A stretch of 64,000 nt of DNA from Thalassospira sp. (lineage in GTDB: Bacteria > Pseudomonadota > Alphaproteobacteria > Rhodospirillales > Thalassospiraceae). Numbering within the stretch: the first letter of the stretch is position 1; each line of letters starts with the position of its first letter. Of the stretch, positions 7,466 through 16,764 are shown in pieces. The stretch is from the NCBI RefSeq assembly GCF_030690045.1, contig NZ_JAUYHK010000021.1, forward strand, positions 299,666 through 363,665, given 5' to 3'. The notes under the pieces are model-generated. The model worked only from the letters and a program-made list of their open reading frames with translations, was not told where the DNA came from and searched no databases. The translations under genes and the position numbers were made by a program.

Positions 7466-8416
7466 TCACCGTCCCCAGGAAAAGGAAAATCTGCCACAAA
7501 ACCGGGTGATGGCATGCCGCAATCGCCCGTCAATAACCGCAAGTGCAAGCCCGATCACCGCCATGCCATAAAGATGCCGGGGCAGCAGAATTTCACCCAG
7601 AAAACTGACGCCAAGCAATATGGCGCTGACCGGAATCAGAAACGTCACCAGCGACAGATTGCGCGCCCCGGCCCGTTGCAACAGCCGAAAATAAATCACA
7701 TAGGCCAGCGCTGTTGAAAAAACCGCAATGCCAAACACCGCAAGAATCGTTGCCATGCCGGGCATCGGCAAGCGCCACGGCGCATCAATCAACACACATA
7801 GCGGGATCAGCATCACGGTGCTGGCGCTGACCTGTCCGGCGGCGGTAATCAGGGGCGGTACATCGCGAAACCGGCGGCCAAATACCGCGGCACAACCATA
7901 AGACAGGGCGGCAGCCAGAACCGCGAGGGACCCGGCCAGATCGGCGGTTTTGAAACTGTCCGGCCCCAGAACAATCGCCACCCCGATCATGCCGGTGATG
8001 ATGCCGATGGCGCGGTTGCGGGTCAGTTTTTCATCACGGGTCGCCAGATGGGCGACCAGAATGGTGAATAACGGTGTCGTGGCATTGAGAATGGCGGCAA
8101 GGCCGCTGGCGATATGGGTTTGTCCCCAGACAATCAGCGAAAACGGCACCAGATTGTTCAAAAAACCCATGATCAGAAACCCAAGCCAGATGCGCCGGTC
8201 CCGCGGCAGGGCAAGGCGGCGCAACATGACAATCCACCACAGGATCAGGGCGGCATGGCTGACGCGGCCCAGAACAAGGGTAAAGGGCGGCAATTCGCGC
8301 AGGGCGATTTCGGTAAAGAAAAATGACCCGCCCCATAAAAACGATAACAGAATCAACAAAAGCCAGTCCTGTGCGGCCATTGTCGGGTCGGGGTTCGGGC
8401 GGCTGATATGTGTCAT
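7466..8416 (-). CDS. DMT-superfamily (EamA) exporter
   Basis: A 316-residue membrane protein with about ten transmembrane helices arranged as two EamA repeats. The first starts DWLLLILLSFLWGGSFFFTE, the second near GSLAVLAAALSYGCAAVFGR. Such transporters export amino acids or other metabolites; the substrate cannot be told. The start at 8416 gives MTHISRPNPD before the first helix; a further in-frame Met (8380) is possible. An upstream start at 8512 would overlap the neighbouring gene. It lies 92 bases after a second EamA gene on the same strand. Confidence 0.88.
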   Translation of the reverse strand: MTHISRPNPDPTMAAQDWLLLILLSFLWGGSFFFTEIALRELPPFTLVLGRVSHAALILWWIVMLRRLALPRDRRIWLGFLIMGFLNNLVPFSLIVWGQTHIASGLAAILNATTPLFTILVAHLATRDEKLTRNRAIGIITGMIGVAIVLGPDSFKTADLAGSLAVLAAALSYGCAAVFGRRFRDVPPLITAAGQVSASTVMLIPLCVLIDAPWRLPMPGMATILAVFGIAVFSTALAYVIYFRLLQRAGARNLSLVTFLIPVSAILLGVSFLGEILLPRHLYGMAVIGLALAVIDGRLRHAITRFCGRFSFSWGR

Positions 8417-8508
8417 GAAGAATGTCCCTGAACTGCAATTGCCACAGTTTAGGGCAGGGGCCCCAGGTCCGCTGGCCAGATTCGGACCTGTACCCCGGCC
8501 CACAGGGA

Positions 8509-9414
8509 TCAAATGGCCGGGGCGGTGATTTTACGGCGGGGCAGGCGGGCAAAGATCGAAATATTGCCCAGCAAAATCAATAACAGCCCGCTGGCTCCGG
8601 TCAGGGTCCATTGATACCCTTCCAGATAAGTCGATACCGTCAGGGCCACCACCGGAAACAGCACGGTGACATAGGCCGCCCGGCCAACCCCGACCCGCCC
8701 GACAAGGGCAAGATAGGCGACAAAGGCAATGATCGATCCGGGAATGGTCAGATACAGCAGGGCGGCAATATAAACCGGATCATCGGGCATCACCGGTGCC
8801 TTGCCGCGCAGCAGGGCAAAAACAAACAGCAACGCCGCCCCATAAAACATGCCGCGTGCCACGGCATCGCGCATCGGCACATTCAGGCTTTGCAATTTCA
8901 CCGAAACCAGATTGCCGGTGGAAAAACAGGCCGTCCCGCCAAGCGCCAGCAACAGACCGATCACCGCCTGCGGATTATGGGACAGGGCGGCAAGCTGATT
9001 GGCAAACAGACAGCCGATTCCACCCAACCCGAAAGCCGCGCCGAGCGCAAAGCGCCAGCCGGGATTCTTGCGGTAAAATATCCAGTTGCCCAGTGCGTTA
9101 AACAGGGTCGATGTTGTAAAAACCACGGCGACGATGCCGCTGGCGATATAAGCGGTGGCACTGTACATCAGGATGAAATTCACCCCGAACAGACCGCATC
9201 CCATCAAGGCGATCCACGGATGCACCCGCCAGTCCAGCGGCCGCCATTTGCGCAGCAAGACCAGCCCGCCCGCCATCAAAATGGCGGCCAGCGCAAACCG
9301 GTAAAAAATGGAAATTTCAATCGGAACCGGCCCGATCTGAAGTTTGATCGCATACCAGGTAAAGCCCCAGCAAAACGTCACAATGGCAAATAACAGGGCG
9401 GTCATGTCAGGCAT
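8509..9414 (-). CDS. DMT-superfamily (EamA) exporter
   Basis: A 301-residue protein with ten predicted membrane helices and duplicated EamA domains; the first begins LLFAIVTFCWGFTWYAIKLQ. Features include SATAYIASGIVAVVFTTS and GRAAYVTVLFPVVALTVST. The start at 9414 (ATG, GGAG four to seven bases upstream) or 9405 is preferred to a long upstream extension. It is divergent from the AraC regulator at 9609, which might control it, and lies upstream of another EamA gene on the same strand. Confidence 0.87.
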   Translation of the reverse strand: MPDMTALLFAIVTFCWGFTWYAIKLQIGPVPIEISIFYRFALAAILMAGGLVLLRKWRPLDWRVHPWIALMGCGLFGVNFILMYSATAYIASGIVAVVFTTSTLFNALGNWIFYRKNPGWRFALGAAFGLGGIGCLFANQLAALSHNPQAVIGLLLALGGTACFSTGNLVSVKLQSLNVPMRDAVARGMFYGAALLFVFALLRGKAPVMPDDPVYIAALLYLTIPGSIIAFVAYLALVGRVGVGRAAYVTVLFPVVALTVSTYLEGYQWTLTGASGLLLILLGNISIFARLPRRKITAPAI

Positions 9415-9608
9415 TATCTCCGGCACGAATACAAGGATGATGCCGGTATAGCCTGTGGCGGGCCTGCTGGCTTTCACGCTCTTGCGGGCTTTATCACAAT
9501 CTTGCGCAAAAACAGGCGGCAAGGGTCCGGGCGATGGAATGCATCCTTTGCAAATCATCGGGGCCGGTGCGAAGATGGGGACCGGATATTTTAACGGCAA
9601 GTGAAACC

Positions 9609-10505
9609 ATGTCGGGCGGGCGATACGAAAATTACGAGGTCTTTAACCAGCTGATCGGCGATGCCAAGCTGGTATCGGCGGGCGATTTTGGCGATGCGGT
9701 ATCGGCGGCGCACTGGCGGCGCAAGGCCGATATCCATACCCGCTATGACGACCCCGATCACCATACGCTCAGCCTCTATGTCAATGGCGGGACGGAAATC
9801 CGCCGTCAGATCGGCGCGGATCCGCTATCGGGCGGCGGGCCGGGCCGCTGTTGCCTGATGCCCGCCCATGTCACATCGGACTGGCTGGTGCGCGGCGAGG
9901 TCGAATTGTTGCATCTCTATATCCCGACCGCTGCCTGGGACCGCGCCGTTGTTGAAACGCTCGATATCGATCCCTCCTCGGTGGTGCTGGATGAAAAAAC
10001 CTTTTTCGTCGATCCGCTGATTGAAACCACCGTGCGCCATGCCATCCTGCCGCTGGACTGGCACGCCCCGGCGGACCGCATGACGGTATCATCGGCCGGG
10101 CAGATGTTGCTGGGCCATTTGCTGGGCCAATACAGCACACGCGGCCAAATCCGCCTGATGTCACGTGGCGGACTGGCACAGGGAGTCAAACGCCGGATTG
10201 TCGATTATATCGAGGCCAATCTGGATCAGTCCTTGTCGCTGGAACAACTGGCCGCACAGGCACAACTCAGCCCCTTTCACTTTGCCCGGATGTTCCGGCA
10301 ATCGGTGGGCGAGGCCCCGCATCGGTATGTCTTGCGCCGCCGGATTGAAAAGGCCCGCGACCTGATGCGGACCGGCGATATGCCGCTGGCGGAAATTGCC
10401 GTGGCCTGCGGTTTTTCCAGCCAGTCGCATCTGACCACCCGCTTTGTGGCCTTTACCGGCATCACCCCGGCACGGTTTCGGGCGGTTGCGGCCCGTCAAT
10501 TGTAA
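9609..10505 (+). CDS. AraC-family transcriptional regulator
   Basis: The 298-residue protein has an N-terminal effector/dimer region (residues 1-190) and a C-terminal AraC double helix-turn-helix with LSLEQLAAQAQLSPFHFARM and MPLAEIAVACGFSSQSHLTT followed by FVAFTGITPARFR. The start at 9609 (MSGGRYENYEVFNQ) gives a normal family length. It is divergent from the EamA exporter ending the block at 9414, with about 195 bases between the starts, so that exporter is a plausible target. Another AraC gene follows 61 bases downstream. Confidence 0.92.
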   Translation: MSGGRYENYEVFNQLIGDAKLVSAGDFGDAVSAAHWRRKADIHTRYDDPDHHTLSLYVNGGTEIRRQIGADPLSGGGPGRCCLMPAHVTSDWLVRGEVELLHLYIPTAAWDRAVVETLDIDPSSVVLDEKTFFVDPLIETTVRHAILPLDWHAPADRMTVSSAGQMLLGHLLGQYSTRGQIRLMSRGGLAQGVKRRIVDYIEANLDQSLSLEQLAAQAQLSPFHFARMFRQSVGEAPHRYVLRRRIEKARDLMRTGDMPLAEIAVACGFSSQSHLTTRFVAFTGITPARFRAVAARQL

Positions 10506-10566
10506 TTGTCGTTTGGCAATGGCCTGCGATAGGGTGTGTTCTTGTGTTTTATCAGGGCCGCACCCC

Positions 10567-11373
10567 ATGCGATCAAGTTTCCGTCATTACCGCGCCGAAG
10601 CCGCCAGCCACAGCCATGATGATTTTCATCAGGTGATTGTGGCCGATCACGGCGCGCTTGACCTTGAAATCGAGGGCCGCGGCGGGCAGGTGGCAGGACG
10701 CCAGATTGCCTTTATCCCGGCGGGCGACCGCCATGCCTTTCGCGCCGAGGGGATGAACCGGTTTCTGGTGCTCGATATCGATATCCGGTTGGCAGCCGAT
10801 AGCGGGATCGAAGCCCTGTGGTGCCGCGCCGGACGGGTGCCTTATTTGCAGGCCAGCACCTTGCGTCCGATCCGGATGGGGGATGTGACCGGTTTGCAGG
10901 ATCAGGCCTTTGATGGCCCGGAAATGACCGGGTTTTTGTGCGATTTATTATCCGGGGCCGAGCCGCAAATATCGGGTTTGGCCGCATCGCCGATACCCGA
11001 TCATTTGCCGCCCCGGCTGGATCGTCTGTTGCGCTGGGCGTCGGCGCGGCTGGCCGATCCGGTGACGGTGGGCGATATGGCGCGGATTGCGGCCCTGTCG
11101 GAAAGTGCGCTGTTTGCGGCGTTTGGGCGCTATCTGGGCACAACGCCGATGCGCTGGATGGCGGAACAGCGATTGCGTCTGGCCCATGATGTGTTGTGCG
11201 ATCCGCATCATATGATGGCATTGGGCGACGTCGCCATGCTGGCCGGATTTCAGGATCAAAGTGCGTTTTCCCGCGCCTTTGTCCGGCGCTTTGGCCTGTC
11301 GCCCCGCGCCTTGCGCCAACAGACCCGGCAAGGGATTATCCCGCGATCAGGAGTTTCGGCACAGACGATCTGA
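10567..11373 (+). CDS. AraC-family regulator with cupin-like sensor domain
   Basis: A 268-residue protein. The N-terminal 100 residues look like an AraC-type cupin (SHSHDDFHQVIVADHG, GRQIAFIPAGDRHAF). The C-terminal 100 residues contain the two helix-turn-helix units (VTVGDMARIAALSESALFAA and LGDVAMLAGFQDQSAFSRAF) and the family ending RRFGLSPRALR. The start at 10567 follows the preceding AraC gene by 61 bases. A DMT exporter of the YddG type follows at 11426 on the same strand and may be its target, since exporter-regulator pairs of this kind are common. Confidence 0.9.
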   Translation: MRSSFRHYRAEAASHSHDDFHQVIVADHGALDLEIEGRGGQVAGRQIAFIPAGDRHAFRAEGMNRFLVLDIDIRLAADSGIEALWCRAGRVPYLQASTLRPIRMGDVTGLQDQAFDGPEMTGFLCDLLSGAEPQISGLAASPIPDHLPPRLDRLLRWASARLADPVTVGDMARIAALSESALFAAFGRYLGTTPMRWMAEQRLRLAHDVLCDPHHMMALGDVAMLAGFQDQSAFSRAFVRRFGLSPRALRQQTRQGIIPRSGVSAQTI

Positions 11374-11425
11374 CCGGCGCAGGGTAAATTACGGTTATTA
11401 TTGTTGATAATACCGGAACATTTTT

Positions 11426-12334
11426 ATGCCGCTGATTGATCCCCGTACCCGCGCCACCCTGATTGGCACCATCGCCGTATTGTTGTGGGCGCTGTTGGCC
11501 CTTTTCACTACCGAAGTCAGCAATATCCCACCGTTTCAACTGGTCAGCCTGTGTTTTGGCGTGGCGGCGATTTTTAGTGCGATGTGGATATCCCGGCGTG
11601 GTGTGGCGGCCTTCGCCGCCTTTCGTCAGCCGGTTGGTGCCTGGGTTTTGGGTGTCGGCGGGCTGTTTGGCTATCATTTCTTTTATTTCGTGGCGCTGGC
11701 CAATGCGCCTGCGGTTGATGCCAGTCTGATCGCCTATTTATGGCCGTTATTCATCGTGCTGTTTTCCGCCCTTTTGCCCGGTGAAAAATTACGCTGGTAT
11801 CATGTGGCCGGGGCGGTTTTGGGCCTTGCCGGGGCGGTGGTGCTGGTCAGCAAGGGGCGCGGTCTGGCCTTCGATCCGGCCTTTGCGCTGGGATATGGTG
11901 CGGCGATTGTCTGTTCGCTGGTCTGGTCGGGCTATTCGGTGCTGAACCGCCGTTATGGCAAGGTGCCGGTCGAGGCGGTCTGCGGCTTTTGTGCCGGGGC
12001 GGCGATTTTGGGTTTTGTCACCCACGGTCTGCTGGAAATCTGGATGATGCCCGATGCACGGCAATGGCTGGCGATCTTGGGGCTGGGCCTCGGCCCGGTC
12101 GGGGTGGCGTTTTTTGTCTGGGATTACGGCACCAAACACGGCGATATTCAGGTTCTGGGTGTCTCATCCTATGCCGCCCCCTTGCTCAGCACGATTTTGC
12201 TGATCCTTTTTGGCCGGGCAGAGGCGACGATCAGCGTTGTGATTGGCTGCCTGTTGATTGTCGGCGGCGCGGTACTGGCATCAAAGAATTTGCTGCGGCG
12301 TAAAAAAGGTGACGCTGTGAAGGCTTCGGGCTAG
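11426..12334 (+). CDS. DMT-superfamily exporter, YddG-like
   Basis: A 302-residue, ten-helix membrane protein. It has the first-helix pattern GTIAVLLWALLALFTTEVSN, the motif FYFVALANAPAVDASLIAYL and LVWSGYSVLNRRYGKVP, as in the YddG group (aromatic amino acid exporters). Substrate assignment is inference from the family. It lies between an AraC regulator and adenosine deaminase, all on the plus strand. Confidence 0.87.
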   Translation: MPLIDPRTRATLIGTIAVLLWALLALFTTEVSNIPPFQLVSLCFGVAAIFSAMWISRRGVAAFAAFRQPVGAWVLGVGGLFGYHFFYFVALANAPAVDASLIAYLWPLFIVLFSALLPGEKLRWYHVAGAVLGLAGAVVLVSKGRGLAFDPAFALGYGAAIVCSLVWSGYSVLNRRYGKVPVEAVCGFCAGAAILGFVTHGLLEIWMMPDARQWLAILGLGLGPVGVAFFVWDYGTKHGDIQVLGVSSYAAPLLSTILLILFGRAEATISVVIGCLLIVGGAVLASKNLLRRKKGDAVKASG

Positions 12335-12368
12335 AAGGAATGATTGTTTTTTAGCCCGGATCGTCATC

Positions 12369-13376
12369 ATGACATTGCATATCCCCAAGGCCGAACTGCA
12401 TCTGCATATGGAAGGGGCGGCAACGCCTGATCTGGTGCGGATGTTTGCCGTGCGCAACAATATCACGCTTGATGCCGGTTTGTTTGATGCCAATGATCGG
12501 TATGTCTGGTCGAATTTCACCGAATTTTTAAACAGTTTCGACGGGGCCAGCCGGGCGATTTGCACCCGGCAGGATTATGCCGATCTGACATACAGCTATC
12601 TGACCGAACAGGCGAAAATCGGCGCGTTGTATGTCGAGATTTTCTGTTCCCCGTCCCATGCCGCCGAAGCCGGATTGTCATTCGACGATCATTTGCAAGG
12701 TGTCGCCGACGGGATTGAGCGGGCCGAAAAGCACAGCGGCATCATGGGCCGCATCATCATGACCTGTGTCCGCCATATGGGGCCGGATCTGGCCGTACGG
12801 GTGGCGCAACAGTCGGTCGATTGCGGGCATCCCTTTGTGGTTGGTTTTGGCATGGGCGGCAATGAAAGCCTGTATTCGCAGGAAGCCTTTTATCAGGCCT
12901 ATAAAATTGCCGCCGATGGCGGGCTGGGTTGCACCACCCATGCGGGCGAGGTCGAAGGACCGCAAAGCGTGTGGGATGCCATTGATAAACTGCCTGTCAC
13001 CCGGATCGGCCACGGGGTCCGGTCCATCGAAGACCCGAAACTGGTTGAAACCCTGGCGAAGCGCGGCATTGTTTTGGAAGTCTGTCCGGGGTCCAATATC
13101 GCGTTGTCGGTTTATCCCGATTATGCCGCCCATCCTTTGCGCAGGCTTTATGATGCAGGGGTCAGGGTCACTTTGGGGTCGGATGACCCACCGTTTTTCC
13201 ACACGACTTTGGCCGCAGAATATCAACGTGCGCAGGATGTGTTTGGCTTTGACGACGCGCAATTGACCGGCATCACCCGCACCGCCCTTGAGGCTTCCTT
13301 TGTCGATGTCGATACCAGGGCACGGTTGCTTGCGAAACTTGATCAGTTATCCGGTGTTGTTGTCCATGCCGGATGA
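12369..13376 (+). CDS. add: Adenosine deaminase
   Basis: A 335-residue amidohydrolase with the complete metal and catalytic set: HLHMEG near the N-terminus (HxH), the substrate-binding GFGMGGNE, CTTHAGE (metal His and catalytic Glu), RIGHGVRS and LGSDDPPFF (metal Asp). This pattern fits bacterial adenosine deaminase, which converts adenosine to inosine; adenine deaminase of the same fold is less likely but not excluded. The last 34 bases overlap the convergent hydrolase gene on the other strand. Confidence 0.9.
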   Translation: MTLHIPKAELHLHMEGAATPDLVRMFAVRNNITLDAGLFDANDRYVWSNFTEFLNSFDGASRAICTRQDYADLTYSYLTEQAKIGALYVEIFCSPSHAAEAGLSFDDHLQGVADGIERAEKHSGIMGRIIMTCVRHMGPDLAVRVAQQSVDCGHPFVVGFGMGGNESLYSQEAFYQAYKIAADGGLGCTTHAGEVEGPQSVWDAIDKLPVTRIGHGVRSIEDPKLVETLAKRGIVLEVCPGSNIALSVYPDYAAHPLRRLYDAGVRVTLGSDDPPFFHTTLAAEYQRAQDVFGFDDAQLTGITRTALEASFVDVDTRARLLAKLDQLSGVVVHAG

Positions 13377-14296
13377 TATTGCCGCAGATGGTCGTCAAAA
13401 TGGTGCCAGAACCGGGCGCGGATATCGTCGCGTTCCTGAAGGATTTCATGACGGGAATTGGGGATGTCATGTATCTGCACACCGGGATGACCGGCAAACA
13501 GATCGCGGGTGACACGGTTATTGACCACCTGATCCTTTTCGGCCAGCAGGATCGAGACGGGCGGTAAGGCCGCATCGGGTGACACCCGGTCCCCTAGCAT
13601 CGCCTGGGCGCGGAAACAGGCATCCAGCCATCCGGCAGACACCCCGCCAATCATCAAATCCGGGTTGGCCTGTAAACAGGCGACATTGCGGTCATAGCGT
13701 CCGCGATCCGATGTCAGCAGGTTATTGTCATTATAGGGCTGCAAGGGCGATAACAACCGCTGTCCGGGCAGGAATTGGCGATCAAAGCCATAACGGCACA
13801 ACCCGCCCGATATAAATTGCGCCAGAATGGCCATCCAGTCGGCCCCGCCCAGCCCGAAAAACGGTGCGATCATCAGGGCAGAGGCAAAACGACCGGGGTT
13901 TTGGTGCAAAATTTCCAGCCCGACCAGCCCGCCGGTCGAATGGGTCATCACCATGTCGCAGGCAAGGCCATGATGATCATGGATATGGGTCAGAATGGCA
14001 TGGGCGTCGGCCACATAATGGCTGATATCGGCGACATAGCCCATATTGCGGTCAGCCACTTCGCGGGCAGAACCACCCTGACCACGAAAATCAAAAGTCA
14101 CACAGCCCAAACCCCGTTCGGCCAGTTCAACCGCCGTTTCGTCATACCGTTCAATGAATTCGGCCCGTCCCTGCAAAATCAGGACATGGCCGGTGGCCTG
14201 CGGTGGCGTGTGAATACCATAGCGCAGTCTGACGTTGCGTCCCGTCTGGGCCGGATCGGCGTCGCAATGGTGGATGTCAAACGGCGTCACGCGCAA
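13343..14296 (-). CDS. Alpha/beta hydrolase, lysophospholipase-like
   Basis: The 317-residue protein has the serine aminopeptidase S33 / monoglyceride lipase fold: LILQGRAEFIERYDETAVEL near the start, FDFRGQGGS, the nucleophile elbow MTHSTGGLVGL, an acid in LLAEKDQVVNN and a His in NSRHEILQE. The elbow is T-H-S-T-G, with Thr where the G-x-S-x-G consensus has its first Gly. Similar proteins are called lysophospholipase L2-like. It converges with and overlaps adenosine deaminase by 34 bases and is followed upstream by another hydrolase on the same strand. Confidence 0.85.
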   Translation of the reverse strand: MRVTPFDIHHCDADPAQTGRNVRLRYGIHTPPQATGHVLILQGRAEFIERYDETAVELAERGLGCVTFDFRGQGGSAREVADRNMGYVADISHYVADAHAILTHIHDHHGLACDMVMTHSTGGLVGLEILHQNPGRFASALMIAPFFGLGGADWMAILAQFISGGLCRYGFDRQFLPGQRLLSPLQPYNDNNLLTSDRGRYDRNVACLQANPDLMIGGVSAGWLDACFRAQAMLGDRVSPDAALPPVSILLAEKDQVVNNRVTRDLFAGHPGVQIHDIPNSRHEILQERDDIRARFWHHFDDHLRQYHPAWTTTPDN

Positions 14297-14337
14297 CCTT
14301 TCGCGATATTATGTTGCCTTGTTTGTGATGGCGCAGG

Positions 14338-15624
14338 TCAGGCATCCGGGGCCAGTGACTGTTTGATGAAAACCACCATCTTGCCCATCATGCCACCAAA
14401 ATCGGGGTTGAAAGTCCCGCGTCGCAAGGTGCCCGGTGTGGCAGAATCCTTAAGGTTCAACTCGCCATAAACCGTGTTTTCGCTATCGGACTGGCAGGTG
14501 GCGCGCAAATCCGCTTCTTCGTAATGGGTACAATTGCGATAAAGGCCATCAAGGCCGTAATGCGGGTTTTCCGGGCGCATTGTCATGGCGGTGTGGGCAT
14601 GGTTCAGGGTGCGCCAAGTGTCATTGGGCGAGTCAATCACATCAATGCCATCGCATACAGGCTGATTGGCGATATCGGGTTCGACCCCCTGATACCAGAT
14701 CATCTGACGCTGCGGGTTTACGACCTTGTTGCAAAAAAACTGCGTGGCAAGATCGGGCTGAATGGTGCGGTCATCGGAACTGACGGCCATAAACACCGGA
14801 ATGTCGACATTCGGCAGACTGTCGTCGCGAAAGGGGGTGGTCAGAAGATGAAATTCGGCGGCGGCATTCATCGCCAGTGATTCATATTTGGCGGCATCGC
14901 GATCTTCGTCGGTGCCGACATAGGATTGCACATAACGGACATAAGGTGTTAGCCACGCCATATCGCTGCGTGCTGCAAAACCGGGGGCCAGCAGGATCAG
15001 GGAGGATGCCCGGCGACCATTGCTGATATCGGCATAATCGCGGGTAATCAGGGCGGCCCCCATCGAATATCCCACCGGAATGATGGTGTCGATGTTGCTG
15101 TCAAAACTGTTCATGCCATAGCGTACCGTGGCCCGCCATGCGTCATGATCGACCTTTTTAAGGTCGCCCGGCACCGTGCCATGACCGGGCAAAATCACAC
15201 TATGCAGTGTGGAACAGGGAAAGGCATCATGCAGGGAATCGCGGATATCGGTCATCAAATAAGGCCCGTCGGACAAGCCATGCACCAGCAAAAAACCAAC
15301 CCCTTCGCCCTGTTCACGGGTGCCGGTTTCCCCTGCGCAGCGCCCCTCATCCGGTTTCACGGTATTGGGGGCGCGCAGATCGACAACTTCTTCAAGACTG
15401 TAATTGCCAAAGGGCCGACCTTCGGGGGAAAAGCGCAGATCGCGCAGGCGGTCCGTAAGGATCGTGCGGCTTTGCACGACGTAGGTGTCAAAATCCACCC
15501 CTGCATCGGGCGTGGCAATGCCGCCGGGGGGCGGGTCATGTCTCACCGGGGTATCGCCACAGGCGGCAAGGGTCGTCGTCAGGGCGAGGATCGCCAGTCT
15601 GCTTTTGAAACCAAAAAGAGCCAT
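14338..15624 (-). CDS. Lipoprotein alpha/beta hydrolase
   Basis: A 428-residue protein with an N-terminal lipoprotein signal (LAILALTTTLAAC, Cys at about residue 22, followed by GDTP), so it should be lipid-anchored in the periplasm or outer membrane. The hydrolase core has LLVHGLSDGPYLM, VILPGHGTVPGD, the elbow PVGYSMGAALI, and a late His in NHAHTAMTMRPEN. I cannot name a substrate; an esterase or lipase role is likely. It lies 41 bases before the next hydrolase gene on the same strand, so the two are probably co-transcribed. Confidence 0.85.
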   Translation of the reverse strand: MALFGFKSRLAILALTTTLAACGDTPVRHDPPPGGIATPDAGVDFDTYVVQSRTILTDRLRDLRFSPEGRPFGNYSLEEVVDLRAPNTVKPDEGRCAGETGTREQGEGVGFLLVHGLSDGPYLMTDIRDSLHDAFPCSTLHSVILPGHGTVPGDLKKVDHDAWRATVRYGMNSFDSNIDTIIPVGYSMGAALITRDYADISNGRRASSLILLAPGFAARSDMAWLTPYVRYVQSYVGTDEDRDAAKYESLAMNAAAEFHLLTTPFRDDSLPNVDIPVFMAVSSDDRTIQPDLATQFFCNKVVNPQRQMIWYQGVEPDIANQPVCDGIDVIDSPNDTWRTLNHAHTAMTMRPENPHYGLDGLYRNCTHYEEADLRATCQSDSENTVYGELNLKDSATPGTLRRGTFNPDFGGMMGKMVVFIKQSLAPDA

Positions 15625-15682
15625 CGGATATTTCCTGTCCTGTTACGTACGGGCCGAACCTTGCCGTCCATATGCGAGGTGC

Positions 15683-16087
15683 CTATGAGAGGATTTCCCA
15701 GCTATGGGTGATGTCGCAGGCCTTTGATAACATGATCGATGCCGAACAATATTTTTCCGCCGACAATTCAACCGCACGCGCCAATTTGGTTTCGTTCAGG
15801 TTATCGCCGCGTGCCTTGAAATGCAGATGAATTTTGGTAAAAACCTTGGGGTCGGTTTCGGCGCGTTCAGCAGAAACCTCGGCCTCGACATCCAGAACGT
15901 TTTCGCGGCCTTTTTTAAGGATATGCACGACATCAATCGACGAACATCCGGCCAGACCAAGCAACAGCATTTCCATTGGGCTGGGACCTGCGCCATTTTC
16001 GCGGTCGCCGTCCATAATGATACCGTGGCCACTGCCGCTGGTGCCAACAAATGTCAGATTTTCCAGCCATTTTACCCGTGCTTGCAT
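15683..16087 (-). CDS. OsmC-family peroxiredoxin-like protein
   Basis: A 134-residue OsmC/YhfA-type protein with the two expected cysteines: LLGLAGCSSIDVV (about residue 48) and EKYCSASIMLSKAC near the C-terminus. It also has GPSPMEMLLLGL. OsmC proteins reduce organic hydroperoxides through these thiols; the YhfA subgroup is less well characterised. The next gene on the same strand, the lipoprotein hydrolase, starts 58 bases after its stop. Confidence 0.92.
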   Translation of the reverse strand: MQARVKWLENLTFVGTSGSGHGIIMDGDRENGAGPSPMEMLLLGLAGCSSIDVVHILKKGRENVLDVEAEVSAERAETDPKVFTKIHLHFKARGDNLNETKLARAVELSAEKYCSASIMLSKACDITHSWEILS

Positions 16088-16263
16088 TTGGGGAACTTCC
16101 TTTGGTGGGAGTTGTGAAGATGTTTATGCTCTATCCCTGATTGCCGGTGCGATCAAGGGGGCTGATTGTCCGGTCTGATCCGAAAACAGTTCTCTCGCCG
16201 GGTAACAAGAGGTAGGATAAGGTACAGATAACAAATACCTGTGGGATATAGAAGGAGGTCAGG

Positions 16264-16608
16264 ATGACGCAAGATACTGTCCGCGCCAAAAGCCGGTTTA
16301 CGATTGCCATGGAGCATGTCCTGCGCGAGGTAAACCATGAAGTCATCGGACCTGCCATTCCCAGACTGACGGTGGATGATGTCCTGCCGCTGATTGTGTC
16401 GGTGGCAAGATTGCGGTCAGAATATCTGCAATATGCATTTCAGATGGTGGGAGATGGCAAAACCCGTCATCCGACAACCGATGAAGTCATCAAATTACGC
16501 GAATTGCGTGAGGCCTATCAGGAAATTCTGGCGGCATCGCGTGAACTGGAACATTGCATTGACCGTGGATATATCGATCTGGCGACCGAACCGAAAACAG
16601 ACCATTGA
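16264..16608 (+). CDS. Uncharacterised small helical protein, 114 aa
   Basis: I do not recognise the family. The ribosome site is strong (GAAGGAGGT 7-15 bases before the ATG). The protein is soluble and mainly helical, with LTVDDVLPLIVSVARLRSEY and EVIKLRELREAYQEILAASR, a possible coiled-coil pair. No Cys pair or DNA-binding motif is seen. It precedes a diguanylate cyclase by 156 bases on the same strand. Confidence 0.8.
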   Translation: MTQDTVRAKSRFTIAMEHVLREVNHEVIGPAIPRLTVDDVLPLIVSVARLRSEYLQYAFQMVGDGKTRHPTTDEVIKLRELREAYQEILAASRELEHCIDRGYIDLATEPKTDH

Positions 16609-16764
16609 CGTCGCTTGTCTGTAAGGATAGTGACATAACCATATTGTATCGGAACATATCCGGACAGATATGACATTAATGAAGACCGCAAAGACGGTTA
16701 TCATCGGGACAGAGCACAAGCTGTTAAAAAAGGGAGCGCACCCGCAGGGAGCGTTGTTTGTGCA

